Assembly: GCA_959604355.1 (NCBI GenBank) | Contig: CAUHAO010000020.1 | Span: forward strand, 1 to 33,686 | DNA: 33,686 bases | From: an uncultured Eubacteriales bacterium | GTDB lineage: Bacteria > Bacillota > Clostridia > Oscillospirales > UBA644 | Reading direction: 5' to 3' | Part shown: piece after piece, positions 8,947-15,506 of the stretch | Numbering within the stretch: the stretch's first letter is position 1 | How the letters are laid out: each line of letters begins with the position of its first letter | Made by a program: the position numbers and the translations under genes | The notes under the pieces: model-generated | The model's database searches: none | What the model saw: the letters and a program-made list of their open reading frames with translations, nothing else | What the model was told of the DNA's origin: nothing

Positions 8947-8962
8947 TACGGAGGAAAAATAA

Positions 8963-9517
8963 ATGCCAAAGCCCGCACCATACCCGATAGAGATCAAGAC
9001 CGAGCGGCTGACGCTTCGGAGGATATATACGTCAGATATCGGAATTTTCGAGGGCATGTCGGATAAGCGCGTGTCACTTTACGAGGCGTGGAGCGCTCAC
9101 GAGACGGTAGTGGACACGATGCAGTTCATCAACCGTGTAATGGAAAAATACGAAAAAGGCGACTGCACGGAGTGGGTCATCGCGCTCACGCAGACCGACA
9201 CTCCCGTGGGCATGATAAATCTGCATAACAAGAATTTTTACCACGGAAGGGCGGAGCTCGGCTTCTGGATCATTCCGTCTTACTGGGACAACGGCTATGC
9301 AACGGAGGCGGCGCGCGGAGTCATCGACTTCACGTTTTCGCATACGTCTTTAAGGCGCATAGAGAGCCTTTGCAGCCCCGAAAACGCGGCAAGCGTCGCG
9401 GTGCTGTGCAAAGTGGGCATGCAACAGGAAGGATTGCTGCGCAAATATATGTACATAAACGCCAACGAGAGAAAAGAGCCGTCTGATATAGCGATATTTT
9501 CCTTGATTAAAGAGTGA
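8963..9517 (+). CDS. GNAT family N-acetyltransferase, RimJ/RimL type
   Basis: A 184-residue acetyltransferase of the RimJ/RimL branch. The N-terminus IEIKTERLTLRRIYTSDI is diagnostic. The motif A region that binds acetyl-CoA is represented by ELGFWIIPSYWDNGYATEAARGVIDF, and the C-terminal motif by RRIESLCSPENAASVAVLCKVGMQQEG. The family acetylates N-terminal or side-chain amines, often of ribosomal proteins or small molecules; the substrate cannot be read from sequence. CGGAGG lies upstream of the ATG. It starts 16 bases after the DUF4340 stop, so it may share that transcript without sharing the function. Confidence 0.9.
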   Translation: MPKPAPYPIEIKTERLTLRRIYTSDIGIFEGMSDKRVSLYEAWSAHETVVDTMQFINRVMEKYEKGDCTEWVIALTQTDTPVGMINLHNKNFYHGRAELGFWIIPSYWDNGYATEAARGVIDFTFSHTSLRRIESLCSPENAASVAVLCKVGMQQEGLLRKYMYINANERKEPSDIAIFSLIKE

Positions 9518-9602
9518 TCCGTAATTTTTGAACAATTGCGTCGGCAATCAAACGAAAAACAGGTCTAAGGTACGAAGTGAAAATAAAAATGGAGGACTTA
9601 CA

Positions 9603-10778
9603 ATGGAAGAAAACAATACCACGTTCGCGTATTCGGGCGAATATGACGGCAAAAATGTGAAAAACACGAAAAAATCTTCAAAAGGGTTCTGGATAGCGAC
9701 CGCGTTATTGCTCGTTGCTGTCATAGCACTTTCGGTTGCTGTGCCGTGTGTGCTGGAATCAAAAGGCATCGTCGATTTTGATGATTTTCTGCCTCATTGG
9801 CAGTCTGTCGGGCCTGAGAAAGAGACAGAAGCGCCGACGCAGCCTCCCTCTCAGGAGAATAATATCCTTCCCGTCGGTCCTTCGGCCGAGGAGCAACCCG
9901 ATACAGGAAAACTGACAATAACTCAGATCGCGGAAAAAGTCAATCCGAGCGTGGTCGACATAACCTGCACGACCTCCACCGGAACATCTACGGCGGTGGG
10001 AATGATATACACCGCGGACGGATATATAGTTACATGCGCACACGTGATTGATAATGCGGTCTCCGCGCAGGTAATACTTTATCCGAGCGGCGACACATAC
10101 GACGCGACGATAGTCGGCTTTGATACATACACCGAAATAGGCGTACTCAAGATTGAGGCGACGGGGCTTACTCCCGTCACGTTCGCGGATCCTGCGTCGG
10201 TCAAGGTCGGGCAGAAAGTCGTTGCCATCGGCTCGCCGTGCGGCCTCGAACTTACACATTCGGTCTCCGAGGGCATCGTTTCGGGCCTCCGCGACGATCT
10301 GAAGTTTGAGTCTCTCGGTCTTATTCTCAATGTCATCCAGCACAGCGCGTCGATAAATTTCGGCAACTCCGGCGGCCCTCTTTTGAACGAATACGGGCAG
10401 GTCATCGGCATGAACTCGATAAAGGCTTCGAGCGACACATATGACAATATCGGCTTTGCGGTGCGAGTCGAGTCTATAATCGACATGGCTGATAAATTGA
10501 TAACGAACGGCTCTGCCGGTCGTCCGGTCATCGGAATAAAAGGTGCTACGGACACCGCCGTGGGCGGCATTTACGTTGCACAGGTCATACCCGGATACGG
10601 TGCGGAAGCCGCCGGCATACAGGTCGGAGACATAATCACGAAGCTTAACGGAGAGCGTGTCGACAGCATTGAGAAATTTATTCTCCTTCTCGGCGGTTAT
10701 TCCGAGGCAGACGAGATAGAGCTGATGATACTGCGTGACGTCGAATCGCTGACTGTAAAGGTAAAATTGATGAAATAA
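9603..10778 (+). CDS. HtrA/DegP-like serine protease with PDZ domain, membrane-anchored
   Basis: The start is set at the ATG seven bases after GGAGG (9591-9595), giving 391 residues; an upstream in-frame start at 9528 lacks a ribosome site. Order: short cytoplasmic N-terminus, one transmembrane helix (about residues 29-51), a Pro/Glu-rich linker, a trypsin-like domain and one C-terminal PDZ domain (from about GIYVAQVIPGYGAEAAGI). His147 (TCAHVID) and Ser256 (FGNSGGPLL) are in place. The triad Asp, expected in the family's TDLAVLKV-like motif, is Glu178 here (TYTEIGVLKI; codon GAA at 10134). HtrA proteases degrade misfolded exported proteins outside the membrane. The gene has its own ribosome site and an 85-base upstream gap; I saw no clear promoter there. 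Confidence 0.9.
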   Translation: MEENNTTFAYSGEYDGKNVKNTKKSSKGFWIATALLLVAVIALSVAVPCVLESKGIVDFDDFLPHWQSVGPEKETEAPTQPPSQENNILPVGPSAEEQPDTGKLTITQIAEKVNPSVVDITCTTSTGTSTAVGMIYTADGYIVTCAHVIDNAVSAQVILYPSGDTYDATIVGFDTYTEIGVLKIEATGLTPVTFADPASVKVGQKVVAIGSPCGLELTHSVSEGIVSGLRDDLKFESLGLILNVIQHSASINFGNSGGPLLNEYGQVIGMNSIKASSDTYDNIGFAVRVESIIDMADKLITNGSAGRPVIGIKGATDTAVGGIYVAQVIPGYGAEAAGIQVGDIITKLNGERVDSIEKFILLLGGYSEADEIELMILRDVESLTVKVKLMK

Positions 10779-10784
10779 AAACAT

Positions 10785-10802
10785 GCCCCGCGAAAGCGGG
10801 GC
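10785..10802 (+). terminator. GC-rich hairpin with GAAA tetraloop after the HtrA gene
   Basis: GCCCCGC-GAAA-GCGGGGC is a perfect 7-bp stem six bases after the protease stop and 21 bases before the next gene. It lacks a real T-run (TGTATCGT follows), so it may act as a weak terminator or an mRNA 3'-end stabiliser rather than a strong stop. Confidence 0.5.
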
Positions 10803-10823
10803 TGTATCGTATGAGGTGTAAAT

Positions 10824-11657
10824 ATGCTTACGATAGGCTGTCATCTTTCCGCGTCCGACGGATTCGCCGCAATGGCAAAGACCGCGGTCGCAATAGGCGC
10901 GAATACTTTCCAGTTCTTTACCCGTAATCCACGCGGCGGCAAGGCCAAACCCATTGACGCGGCAGATATAGCGGCGTATAAGGATCTTGCGGCGGCAAAT
11001 GGGATAAATATAATAATGGCGCACGCTCCGTATACGCTCAACATGTGCTCCGCGGATCCGAAAATACGCGCTTTCGCCCGCGACACTTTTGCGGACGATC
11101 TGCTGCGCATGGACTGCCTGCCCGGGAATTATTATAATTTTCATCCCGGAAGTCATGTCGGTCAGGGCGAGGATGAAGGCATACGACTGATAACGGAGTG
11201 CCTTAATGAGGTTCTTAAGCCCGAGCACAAAACCACGGTCCTGCTTGAAACGATGGCAGGCAAGGGTTCTGAAATAGGGGGAAGGTTCGAGCATCTGCGC
11301 CGCATAATCGACGGTGTAGCGCTTTCGGACAAGCTCGGAGTGTGCCTTGACACATGTCACGTTCACGACGGCGGATACGACATTGTGGGCAATCTCGACG
11401 GTGTGCTTGGGGAATTCGATAAAATCATAGGAATAGGTCGTCTTAAAGCAATTCATATCAATGACAGCATGAACCCGATCTCGAGTCACAAGGACAGACA
11501 TCAGAAAATAGGGCAGGGCAATATCGGTGCGGACGCGCTCGTCCGTGTTATAAACCACCCCGCGCTTAAGAATCTGCCGTTTTTTCTCGAGACGCCGAAC
11601 GAACTTGACGGATATGCCGCTGAAATTGCGTTTTTAAAATCAAATTACACGGAGTAG
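10824..11657 (+). CDS. nfo: Endonuclease IV (deoxyribonuclease IV), AP-site repair
   Basis: A 277-residue TIM-barrel AP endonuclease that cuts 5' of abasic sites during base-excision repair. The metal-binding and signature segments appear in order: IGCHLSASDG, MAHAPYTLNM, NFHPGSHVG, LLETMAGKGSEIG, CLDTCHVHDGGYD, HINDSMN with KDRHQKIGQGNIG, and FFLETPNE. These contain the His, Asp and Glu ligands of the trinuclear zinc site. Length is normal. GAGGTG is placed correctly before the ATG. The gene follows the protease hairpin and is followed by a separate promoter for the next gene, so it may end its transcriptional unit. Confidence 0.95.
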   Translation: MLTIGCHLSASDGFAAMAKTAVAIGANTFQFFTRNPRGGKAKPIDAADIAAYKDLAAANGINIIMAHAPYTLNMCSADPKIRAFARDTFADDLLRMDCLPGNYYNFHPGSHVGQGEDEGIRLITECLNEVLKPEHKTTVLLETMAGKGSEIGGRFEHLRRIIDGVALSDKLGVCLDTCHVHDGGYDIVGNLDGVLGEFDKIIGIGRLKAIHINDSMNPISSHKDRHQKIGQGNIGADALVRVINHPALKNLPFFLETPNELDGYAAEIAFLKSNYTE

Positions 11658-11676
11658 AAAAATATTCATATTTTTT

Positions 11677-11707
11677 TTGTAGAAATGAAATATTGTTATG
11701 CTATAAT
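11677..11707 (+). promoter_or_regulatory. Extended -10 sigma-A promoter before the transaldolase gene
   Basis: TGCTATAAT (TATAAT at 11702-11707 with an upstream TG) is a perfect extended -10. The best -35 is TTGTAG at 11677-11682, with a 19-nt spacer. The same TTATGCTATAAT string occurs in the tRNA-Trp promoter in this window. Confidence 0.6.
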
Positions 11708-11741
11708 TTTCAGGAAAACAAAAGAGAAGGAAGCGTAAAGA

Positions 11742-12443
11742 ATGCTCTATATAATTGATACCGCAAATATTGAAAAAATTAAAAAATGCGTTGAATTTTA
11801 TCCTGTTGCGGGCGTCACGACCAACCCCACGATAATCTCCAAGGAAAAGACGGATTTTATTCCGCTCATCAAGGAAATCAGAAATGTTATAGGTCATGAT
11901 AAAATGCTTCACATCCAGACGACCGCGACCGTCTCAGAGGATATCATCAAGGAAGCATTGGATCTGCGTGAGATCGTCGGCGATCCGTTCTATGTCAAGA
12001 TCCCGATAAGCCCCGAAGGTCTCAAGGCGACCATGCAGCTCAAGAAAATGGGTATCGGCGTTACGATGACCGCTATATTTACCCAGCAGCAGGCAATGAT
12101 TGCAGCTAAGGCCGGTGCTGATTTCGTCGCGCCTTACGTCAACCGTCTTGACAATATCGTCAGCGACGGTGTTCATGTTATCGAAGAGATCGTAAAGATG
12201 TTCCGTACTTACGACATTAAGACCCAGGTTCTTGCGGCAAGCTTCAAGACCGTTGAACAGATTCACAAGGTCGCTCTCTGCGGCTGCGACACTGTAACGA
12301 TCAACCCCGATCTGTTCCAGATGCTCACCTATCACCCGCTCACTCAGTATGCCATCGATGACTTCATGGCTGATTGGTCTCAGGTTTACGGCGATAAGAC
12401 GGTCGGCGATTTCTGCAACGAAGAACTCAAAAACAGACAATAA
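11742..12443 (+). CDS. Transaldolase family / fructose-6-phosphate aldolase-like protein
   Basis: A 233-residue protein of the small transaldolase group (FSA/TalC type), a TIM barrel that forms a Schiff base with ketose donors. Seen: YIIDTANIEKIKKC and PVAGVTTNPTIISKE at the N-terminus, the Schiff-base lysine in PFYVKIPISPEGL, GVTMTAIFTQQQAMIAAKAGADFVAPYVNR, and VLAASFKTVEQI with the following CDTVTINPDL. Transaldolase and F6P aldolase activity cannot be separated by eye; the short length fits the single-domain TalC/FSA class. AGAAGGAAG upstream gives a ribosome site, and the gene has its own promoter and a strong terminator, so it is monocistronic. Confidence 0.9.
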   Translation: MLYIIDTANIEKIKKCVEFYPVAGVTTNPTIISKEKTDFIPLIKEIRNVIGHDKMLHIQTTATVSEDIIKEALDLREIVGDPFYVKIPISPEGLKATMQLKKMGIGVTMTAIFTQQQAMIAAKAGADFVAPYVNRLDNIVSDGVHVIEEIVKMFRTYDIKTQVLAASFKTVEQIHKVALCGCDTVTINPDLFQMLTYHPLTQYAIDDFMADWSQVYGDKTVGDFCNEELKNRQ

Positions 12444-12456
12444 ACGATAGTAATAA

Positions 12457-12497
12457 AGAGCCCTTTTTCCTTCGGGAAAACGGGCTCTGTTTATTTT
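12457..12497 (+). terminator. Rho-independent terminator with UUCG tetraloop
   Basis: AGAGCCC pairs with GGGCTCT, then TTTTCC pairs with GGAAAA across a TTCG loop, with one T/C mismatch between the two stem parts. GTTTATTTT follows. It separates the transaldolase gene from the lipid-type cassette. Confidence 0.92.
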
Positions 12498-12513
12498 AGA
12501 ATAAAACAATAAC

Positions 12514-12542
12514 TTGACAAATCCGGCTTTTTGGTGTAAAAT
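12514..12542 (+). promoter_or_regulatory. Sigma-A promoter of the oxoamine synthase-reductase-ACP cassette
   Basis: TTGACA at 12514-12519 and TAAAAT at 12537-12542, separated by exactly 17 nt. It directly follows the transaldolase terminator, so the three-gene cassette is an independent unit that is probably well transcribed. The ribosome site GGGAGG is at 12576-12581. Confidence 0.85.
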
Positions 12543-12586
12543 AGCATTATGTTTAATTGAGTTAAGTCTCTCTTTGGGAGGTAAAA

Positions 12587-13759
12587 ATGGATCTTTTTGA
12601 AAAATGCTATGCACCGTCTCTGGCAAAAGAAATACAGGAGAAGAATATTTATCCTTATTTCCACTATCTTGAAACGCGCCAGGCTCCTGAGGTCATCATG
12701 GAAGGCAAGAGGAGAATAATGCTCGGCTCGAACAACTATCTCGGCCTTACGGAAAACCCGGAGGTTATGCAAGCCGGTATAAAAGCTATTGAGAAATTCG
12801 GCACGGGATGTTCCGGTTCAAGATTTCTTAACGGCACCCTGTCGCTTCATCTTGAGCTTGAAGAGGAGCTTGCTGAGTTTTTACATAAAGAGGCTGTTAT
12901 GACATTCTCTACCGGCTTCCAGTCGAACCTCGGTATAATAAGCGGCATAACCGGCAGAGGAGATTTCATAATCTGCGATAAGGAAAACCATGCGAGTATA
13001 TACGACGCTTGCAGGCTCAGTTTTGCAAAAATGTACACATATCCTCATAACGATATGGCGGAACTCGAAAGGCTGCTGCAACTCGTCGAGGGCAAAGGCG
13101 GCATACTCATCGTCACAGACGGCGTATTCAGTATGAGCGGAGACATCGCAAATCTTCCCGAGATCGTGCGTCTTGCAAAACAGTACGGCGCACGCGTGAT
13201 GGTAGATGACGCTCATGGTATGGGCGTTATCGGTGAGGGCGGCCGCGGCACGGCGAGCCATTTCGGACTTGAAGACGAAGTCGATATCTATATGGGTACG
13301 TTCTCTAAGTCCCTTGCAAGCCTTGGCGGTTATATGGCGGCGAAGAAGGAGGTTATAGACTTTGTCCGTCACGCTTCCAGACCCTTCATTTTTTCCGCCT
13401 CCATCACTCCGTCATCCTGCGCTACGGCTCTTGCGGCGCTGAGATATCTCAAAAAACACCCTGAAATCGTAGACAATCTTGCGCACATCTCGTCTTATGC
13501 GAGAGAGCAGTTTAAGGCAAATGGTATAAAAATAATTTCCGCGAATGTTCCGATAATCCCGATCTATACTTACGATATGTACCGAACATTGAAATTGGGC
13601 AAAGTTATTTACGAAGAAGGCGTTTACCTTAACCCCGTTCTTCCGCCGGCAGTGCCCGAGGACAGCTGCATGCTGCGGTCGAGCTACATGGCGACGCTGA
13701 CAGAGCCCCTTGTCGATGAGGCTGTCGGCATCATTGCTGAGCAGATGCAGAAGATATGA
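12587..13759 (+). CDS. Alpha-oxoamine synthase, serine palmitoyltransferase-like
   Basis: A 390-residue PLP enzyme of the group that condenses an amino acid with an acyl thioester (KBL, BioF, SPT, CqsA). Visible: MLGSNNYLGLT, GTGCSGSRFLNGTLSLH, FSTGFQSN, ENHASIYDACRLSF, VDDAHGMG (Asp207 and His210 contact PLP), and GTFSKSLASLGGY with the Schiff-base Lys241. The strings SGSRFLNGTLSLHLELE and FSKSLASLGGY resemble Bacteroidetes-type serine palmitoyltransferases as I recall them, more than KBL (GKALGG type) or BioF. The next two genes, a reductase and an acyl carrier protein, fit a route acyl-ACP + amino acid, then 3-keto base, then reduced base. The amino acid could be serine, alanine, glycine or cysteate. 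Family certain; SPT-like activity inferred. Confidence 0.8.
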   Translation: MDLFEKCYAPSLAKEIQEKNIYPYFHYLETRQAPEVIMEGKRRIMLGSNNYLGLTENPEVMQAGIKAIEKFGTGCSGSRFLNGTLSLHLELEEELAEFLHKEAVMTFSTGFQSNLGIISGITGRGDFIICDKENHASIYDACRLSFAKMYTYPHNDMAELERLLQLVEGKGGILIVTDGVFSMSGDIANLPEIVRLAKQYGARVMVDDAHGMGVIGEGGRGTASHFGLEDEVDIYMGTFSKSLASLGGYMAAKKEVIDFVRHASRPFIFSASITPSSCATALAALRYLKKHPEIVDNLAHISSYAREQFKANGIKIISANVPIIPIYTYDMYRTLKLGKVIYEEGVYLNPVLPPAVPEDSCMLRSSYMATLTEPLVDEAVGIIAEQMQKI

Positions 13760-14544
13760 AAGTCGCTGTAATAACCGGAGGCAGCTCCGGGATAGGTTTG
13801 CAGACAGCGGATATGCTCGCCGCGTCGGGCTGGCGCGTGTACGAATTGAGCCGTCACGGCAAAAGTCGCGCAAGCGTGACACATATAACGTGCGACATAA
13901 CGGATGATACCGCCGCTGCTGAAGCGATGAAAACCGTTGTCGACGCGGAAGGGAAGATAGACCTTCTCGTCAATAACGCGGGTACGGGCGTTTCGGGCGC
14001 GGTGGAGTTCATCTCCGCCGCGGATACGCAAAAACAATTCACAGTGAACGTTTTCGGCACAGTCAATATGATTCGCGCGGTGCTTCCGTATATGCGCAAG
14101 GCTCGAAAAGGCAGGATAATTAACGTCAGTTCGATTGCCGCACCCGTTGCGATACCTTTTCAGGCATATTATTCCGCGTCGAAAGCCGCGATAAATTCGC
14201 TCACTCTTTCTGTCGCAAACGAGGTGCGCCCCTATGGGATCACGGTTTGCGCGGTCATGCCCGGAGATACGAAAACGGGATTTACCGCCGCCCGTGCGAA
14301 AACGGTTGAAGGAGATGATGAATACGGCGGACGCATATCGCGATCTGTCGAGCTGATGGAAAAGGATGAGACAAACGGCGTGTCACCCAAAAAGGTTGCC
14401 CGACTTATTGTAAAACTTTCATGCAAAAGACATATAAGGCCGTTTTATTCTGTAGGATTGCCGTATAAGGCGGCGACTTGTGCGGCAAAACTTCTTCCGA
14501 CACGGGTCGTGAACTGGTTAGTCGGGAAAATTTATGCATCGTAA
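13756..14544 (+). CDS. Short-chain dehydrogenase/reductase, candidate 3-keto-base reductase
   Basis: A 262-residue classical SDR. The NAD(P)-binding motif TGGSSGIG is at residues 7-14, NNAG at about 73-76, the catalytic Ser in INVSS (125-126) and YSASK with Tyr139 and Lys143. A basic residue pattern after the second strand (SRHGKSR) suggests NADPH. The C-terminal ~30 residues (PYKAATCAAKLLPTRVVNWLVG) form an amphipathic or hydrophobic stretch compatible with membrane contact. Its ATG overlaps the synthase stop by four bases, indicating coupled translation, so the likely job is to reduce the 3-ketone made by the synthase, as ketosphinganine reductases do. Substrate is inferred from context only. 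Confidence 0.78.
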   Translation: MKVAVITGGSSGIGLQTADMLAASGWRVYELSRHGKSRASVTHITCDITDDTAAAEAMKTVVDAEGKIDLLVNNAGTGVSGAVEFISAADTQKQFTVNVFGTVNMIRAVLPYMRKARKGRIINVSSIAAPVAIPFQAYYSASKAAINSLTLSVANEVRPYGITVCAVMPGDTKTGFTAARAKTVEGDDEYGGRISRSVELMEKDETNGVSPKKVARLIVKLSCKRHIRPFYSVGLPYKAATCAAKLLPTRVVNWLVGKIYAS

Positions 14545-14555
14545 AGGAGAAAATT

Positions 14556-14783
14556 ATGTTTGAACAGGTAAAAAATCTTATTGTCGAACAGGTCGGGGCG
14601 GATGCCTCCAAAATAACCCCCGACGCGAAGCTTGTTGAAGATCTCGGTCTTGACTCGATGAGCCTTATAGAGATGATAACGGAGTGCGAGGACCGTTACG
14701 GTATTGTAATTGCAGACGACGACGTTAAGGACTTATTAACAGTCGGCGATATCGTAAAATACCTCGAGGAAAAAACCGCGTAA
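14556..14783 (+). CDS. Acyl carrier protein, dedicated to the upstream synthase
   Basis: A 75-residue acidic acyl carrier protein. The start is the ATG after AAAGGAG at 14543-14549; a longer in-frame reading begins inside the reductase gene and lacks a ribosome site. The phosphopantetheine attachment site is LGLDSMSLIEM with Ser34. Helix II and III residues (ECEDRYGIVIADDDVKDLLTVGDIVKYLEEK) are standard. It is the third gene of the cassette, 11 bases after the reductase. No other fatty-acid synthesis genes lie nearby, so it is more likely a specialised ACP that delivers the acyl chain to the oxoamine synthase than the housekeeping AcpP. Some proteobacterial sphingolipid clusters contain a comparable dedicated ACP. 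Confidence 0.9.
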   Translation: MFEQVKNLIVEQVGADASKITPDAKLVEDLGLDSMSLIEMITECEDRYGIVIADDDVKDLLTVGDIVKYLEEKTA

Positions 14784-14793
14784 AACGTTACAG

Positions 14794-14837
14794 ACAATAT
14801 TCCGCTCTTAAAGGGCGGAATATTGTTCATAATTTTG
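14794..14837 (+). terminator. Rho-independent terminator after the ACP gene
   Basis: A perfect 12-bp stem, ACAATATTCCGC / GCGGAATATTGT (14794-14805 and 14815-14826), followed by TCATAATTTT. It closes the three-gene cassette. Confidence 0.88.
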
Positions 14838-14851
14838 TCGCGATTGCATAC

Positions 14852-14880
14852 TTGAAAAACGTTGAGGATTATGCTATAAT
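14852..14880 (+). promoter_or_regulatory. Sigma-A promoter of tRNA-Trp
   Basis: TTGAAA at 14852-14857 and TATAAT at 14875-14880 with a 17-nt spacer and an extended TG motif (TGCTATAAT). The tRNA begins about 15 bases after the expected start of transcription. Confidence 0.85.
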
Positions 14881-14901
14881 ACATAAGCAACAAAAATATT
14901 T

Positions 14902-14977
14902 AGGGGTATAGCTCAGCAGGTAGAGCAGCGGTCTCCAAAACCGCGTGCCGTGAGTTCGATTCTTACTGCCCCTGCCA
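14902..14977 (+). tRNA. tRNA-Trp (anticodon CCA)
   Basis: The cloverleaf is complete. The acceptor stem is AGGGGTA / TGCCCCT with one G-U pair. The D arm is GCTC...GAGC. The anticodon stem GCGGT / ACCGC encloses the loop CTCCAAA, so the anticodon is CCA. The T arm is GTGAG-TTCGATT-CTTAC. The CCA end is encoded after discriminator G. The gene has its own promoter and terminator. Confidence 0.97.
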
Positions 14978-14978
14978 G

Positions 14979-15009
14979 AAAAGTCCAATGCGGCAGCATT
15001 GGACTTTTT
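14979..15009 (+). terminator. Terminator directly after tRNA-Trp
   Basis: AAAGTCCAATGC and GCATTGGACTTT form a 12-bp stem around GGCA or its flanks, with A's before and five T's after. The roughly 135 bases between this hairpin and the next promoter hold nothing I can recognise. Confidence 0.88.
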
Positions 15010-15144
15010 CGATTGATCGAGGTTTTACAACAGGCAAGTCTTGATTCTATATTTTGTATCGGGTAAATCTCTGCTTATGACGGGCTGCAGATGTTGTCGA
15101 TGTGCCGAAATTATGAACAAATTCGAAACGCTCGCGCGAGGGTA

Positions 15145-15181
15145 TTGACTTTATCGAGAAAAAGTGATAAAATGATAAAGT
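15145..15181 (+). promoter_or_regulatory. Promoter of the histidine operon with overlapping candidate operator
   Basis: TTGACT (15145-15150) and TAAAAT (15168-15173) are 17 nt apart. Overlapping the -35 and spacer is an imperfect 18-bp palindrome, ACTTTATCGAGAAAAAGT (15148-15165), in which 7 of 9 positions pair. A perfect longer-range pair, ACTTTATC (15148-15155) and GATAAAGT (15174-15181), encloses the -10. A dimeric repressor bound here would block RNA polymerase. The natural candidate is the TrpR-family protein encoded immediately downstream. The promoter is clear; the operator role is inferred. Confidence 0.7.
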
Positions 15182-15209
15182 AAAATACAGGCGATAGGGG
15201 GAAACTGCC

Positions 15210-15506
15210 GTGAATTTTCGTTCGGAATCCGTAGACAGGCTGTTCCGCACAATACTGAATCTTCAGACGATAGATGAATGTTACGCGTATTTTGAAGACT
15301 TGTGCACAGTCAAGGAGATACTATCCATGGCTCAGAGGCTCGACGCGGCGATAATGCTTGATGACGGAATGAATTATAATCATATAACCGAGGCTGTACA
15401 GATAAGCAGTGCGACGATAGGAAGAGTCAGCAGATGCCTTAACTATGGCAGCGGCGGATATGCCGAGGCCATCGCGAGACTTAAAGGAAAGGAAAACAGA
15501 GAATGA
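15210..15506 (+). CDS. yerC: YerC/TrpR-family regulator, probable histidine operon repressor
   Basis: A 98-residue helical protein of the YerC/YecD branch of the TrpR superfamily. The start is GTG, preceded by AGGGGG. The helix-turn-helix lies around residues 55-80: NYNHITEAVQISSATIGRVSRCLNYG, with the recognition helix after SSATIGR. Members in Bacillota placed at the head of his operons are described as HisR repressors of histidine genes. Here its stop overlaps the hisZ start (ATGA), making it the first gene of the operon and suggesting autoregulation through the palindromic promoter upstream. It follows tRNA-Trp by chance; YerC proteins lack evidence of being tryptophan repressors. Confidence 0.9.
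   Translation: MNFRSESVDRLFRTILNLQTIDECYAYFEDLCTVKEILSMAQRLDAAIMLDDGMNYNHITEAVQISSATIGRVSRCLNYGSGGYAEAIARLKGKENRE

Noticed and set aside
9759..11558. 599-codon minus-strand open frame across the HtrA and endonuclease IV genes
   Set aside because: Both plus-strand genes have family motifs and ribosome sites; the opposite frame has neither.
12587..13759. Assignment as glycine C-acetyltransferase (kbl) with threonine dehydrogenase
   Set aside because: The neighbouring reductase is a classical SDR of general type, an acyl carrier protein follows, and the PLP-lysine motif is FSKSLASLGG rather than the GKALGG type of KBL; not fully excluded without a tree.
14902..15506. Possible tryptophan control link between tRNA-Trp and the TrpR-family gene
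   Set aside because: The tRNA has its own promoter and terminator, and the regulator heads a histidine operon; proximity is probably accidental.
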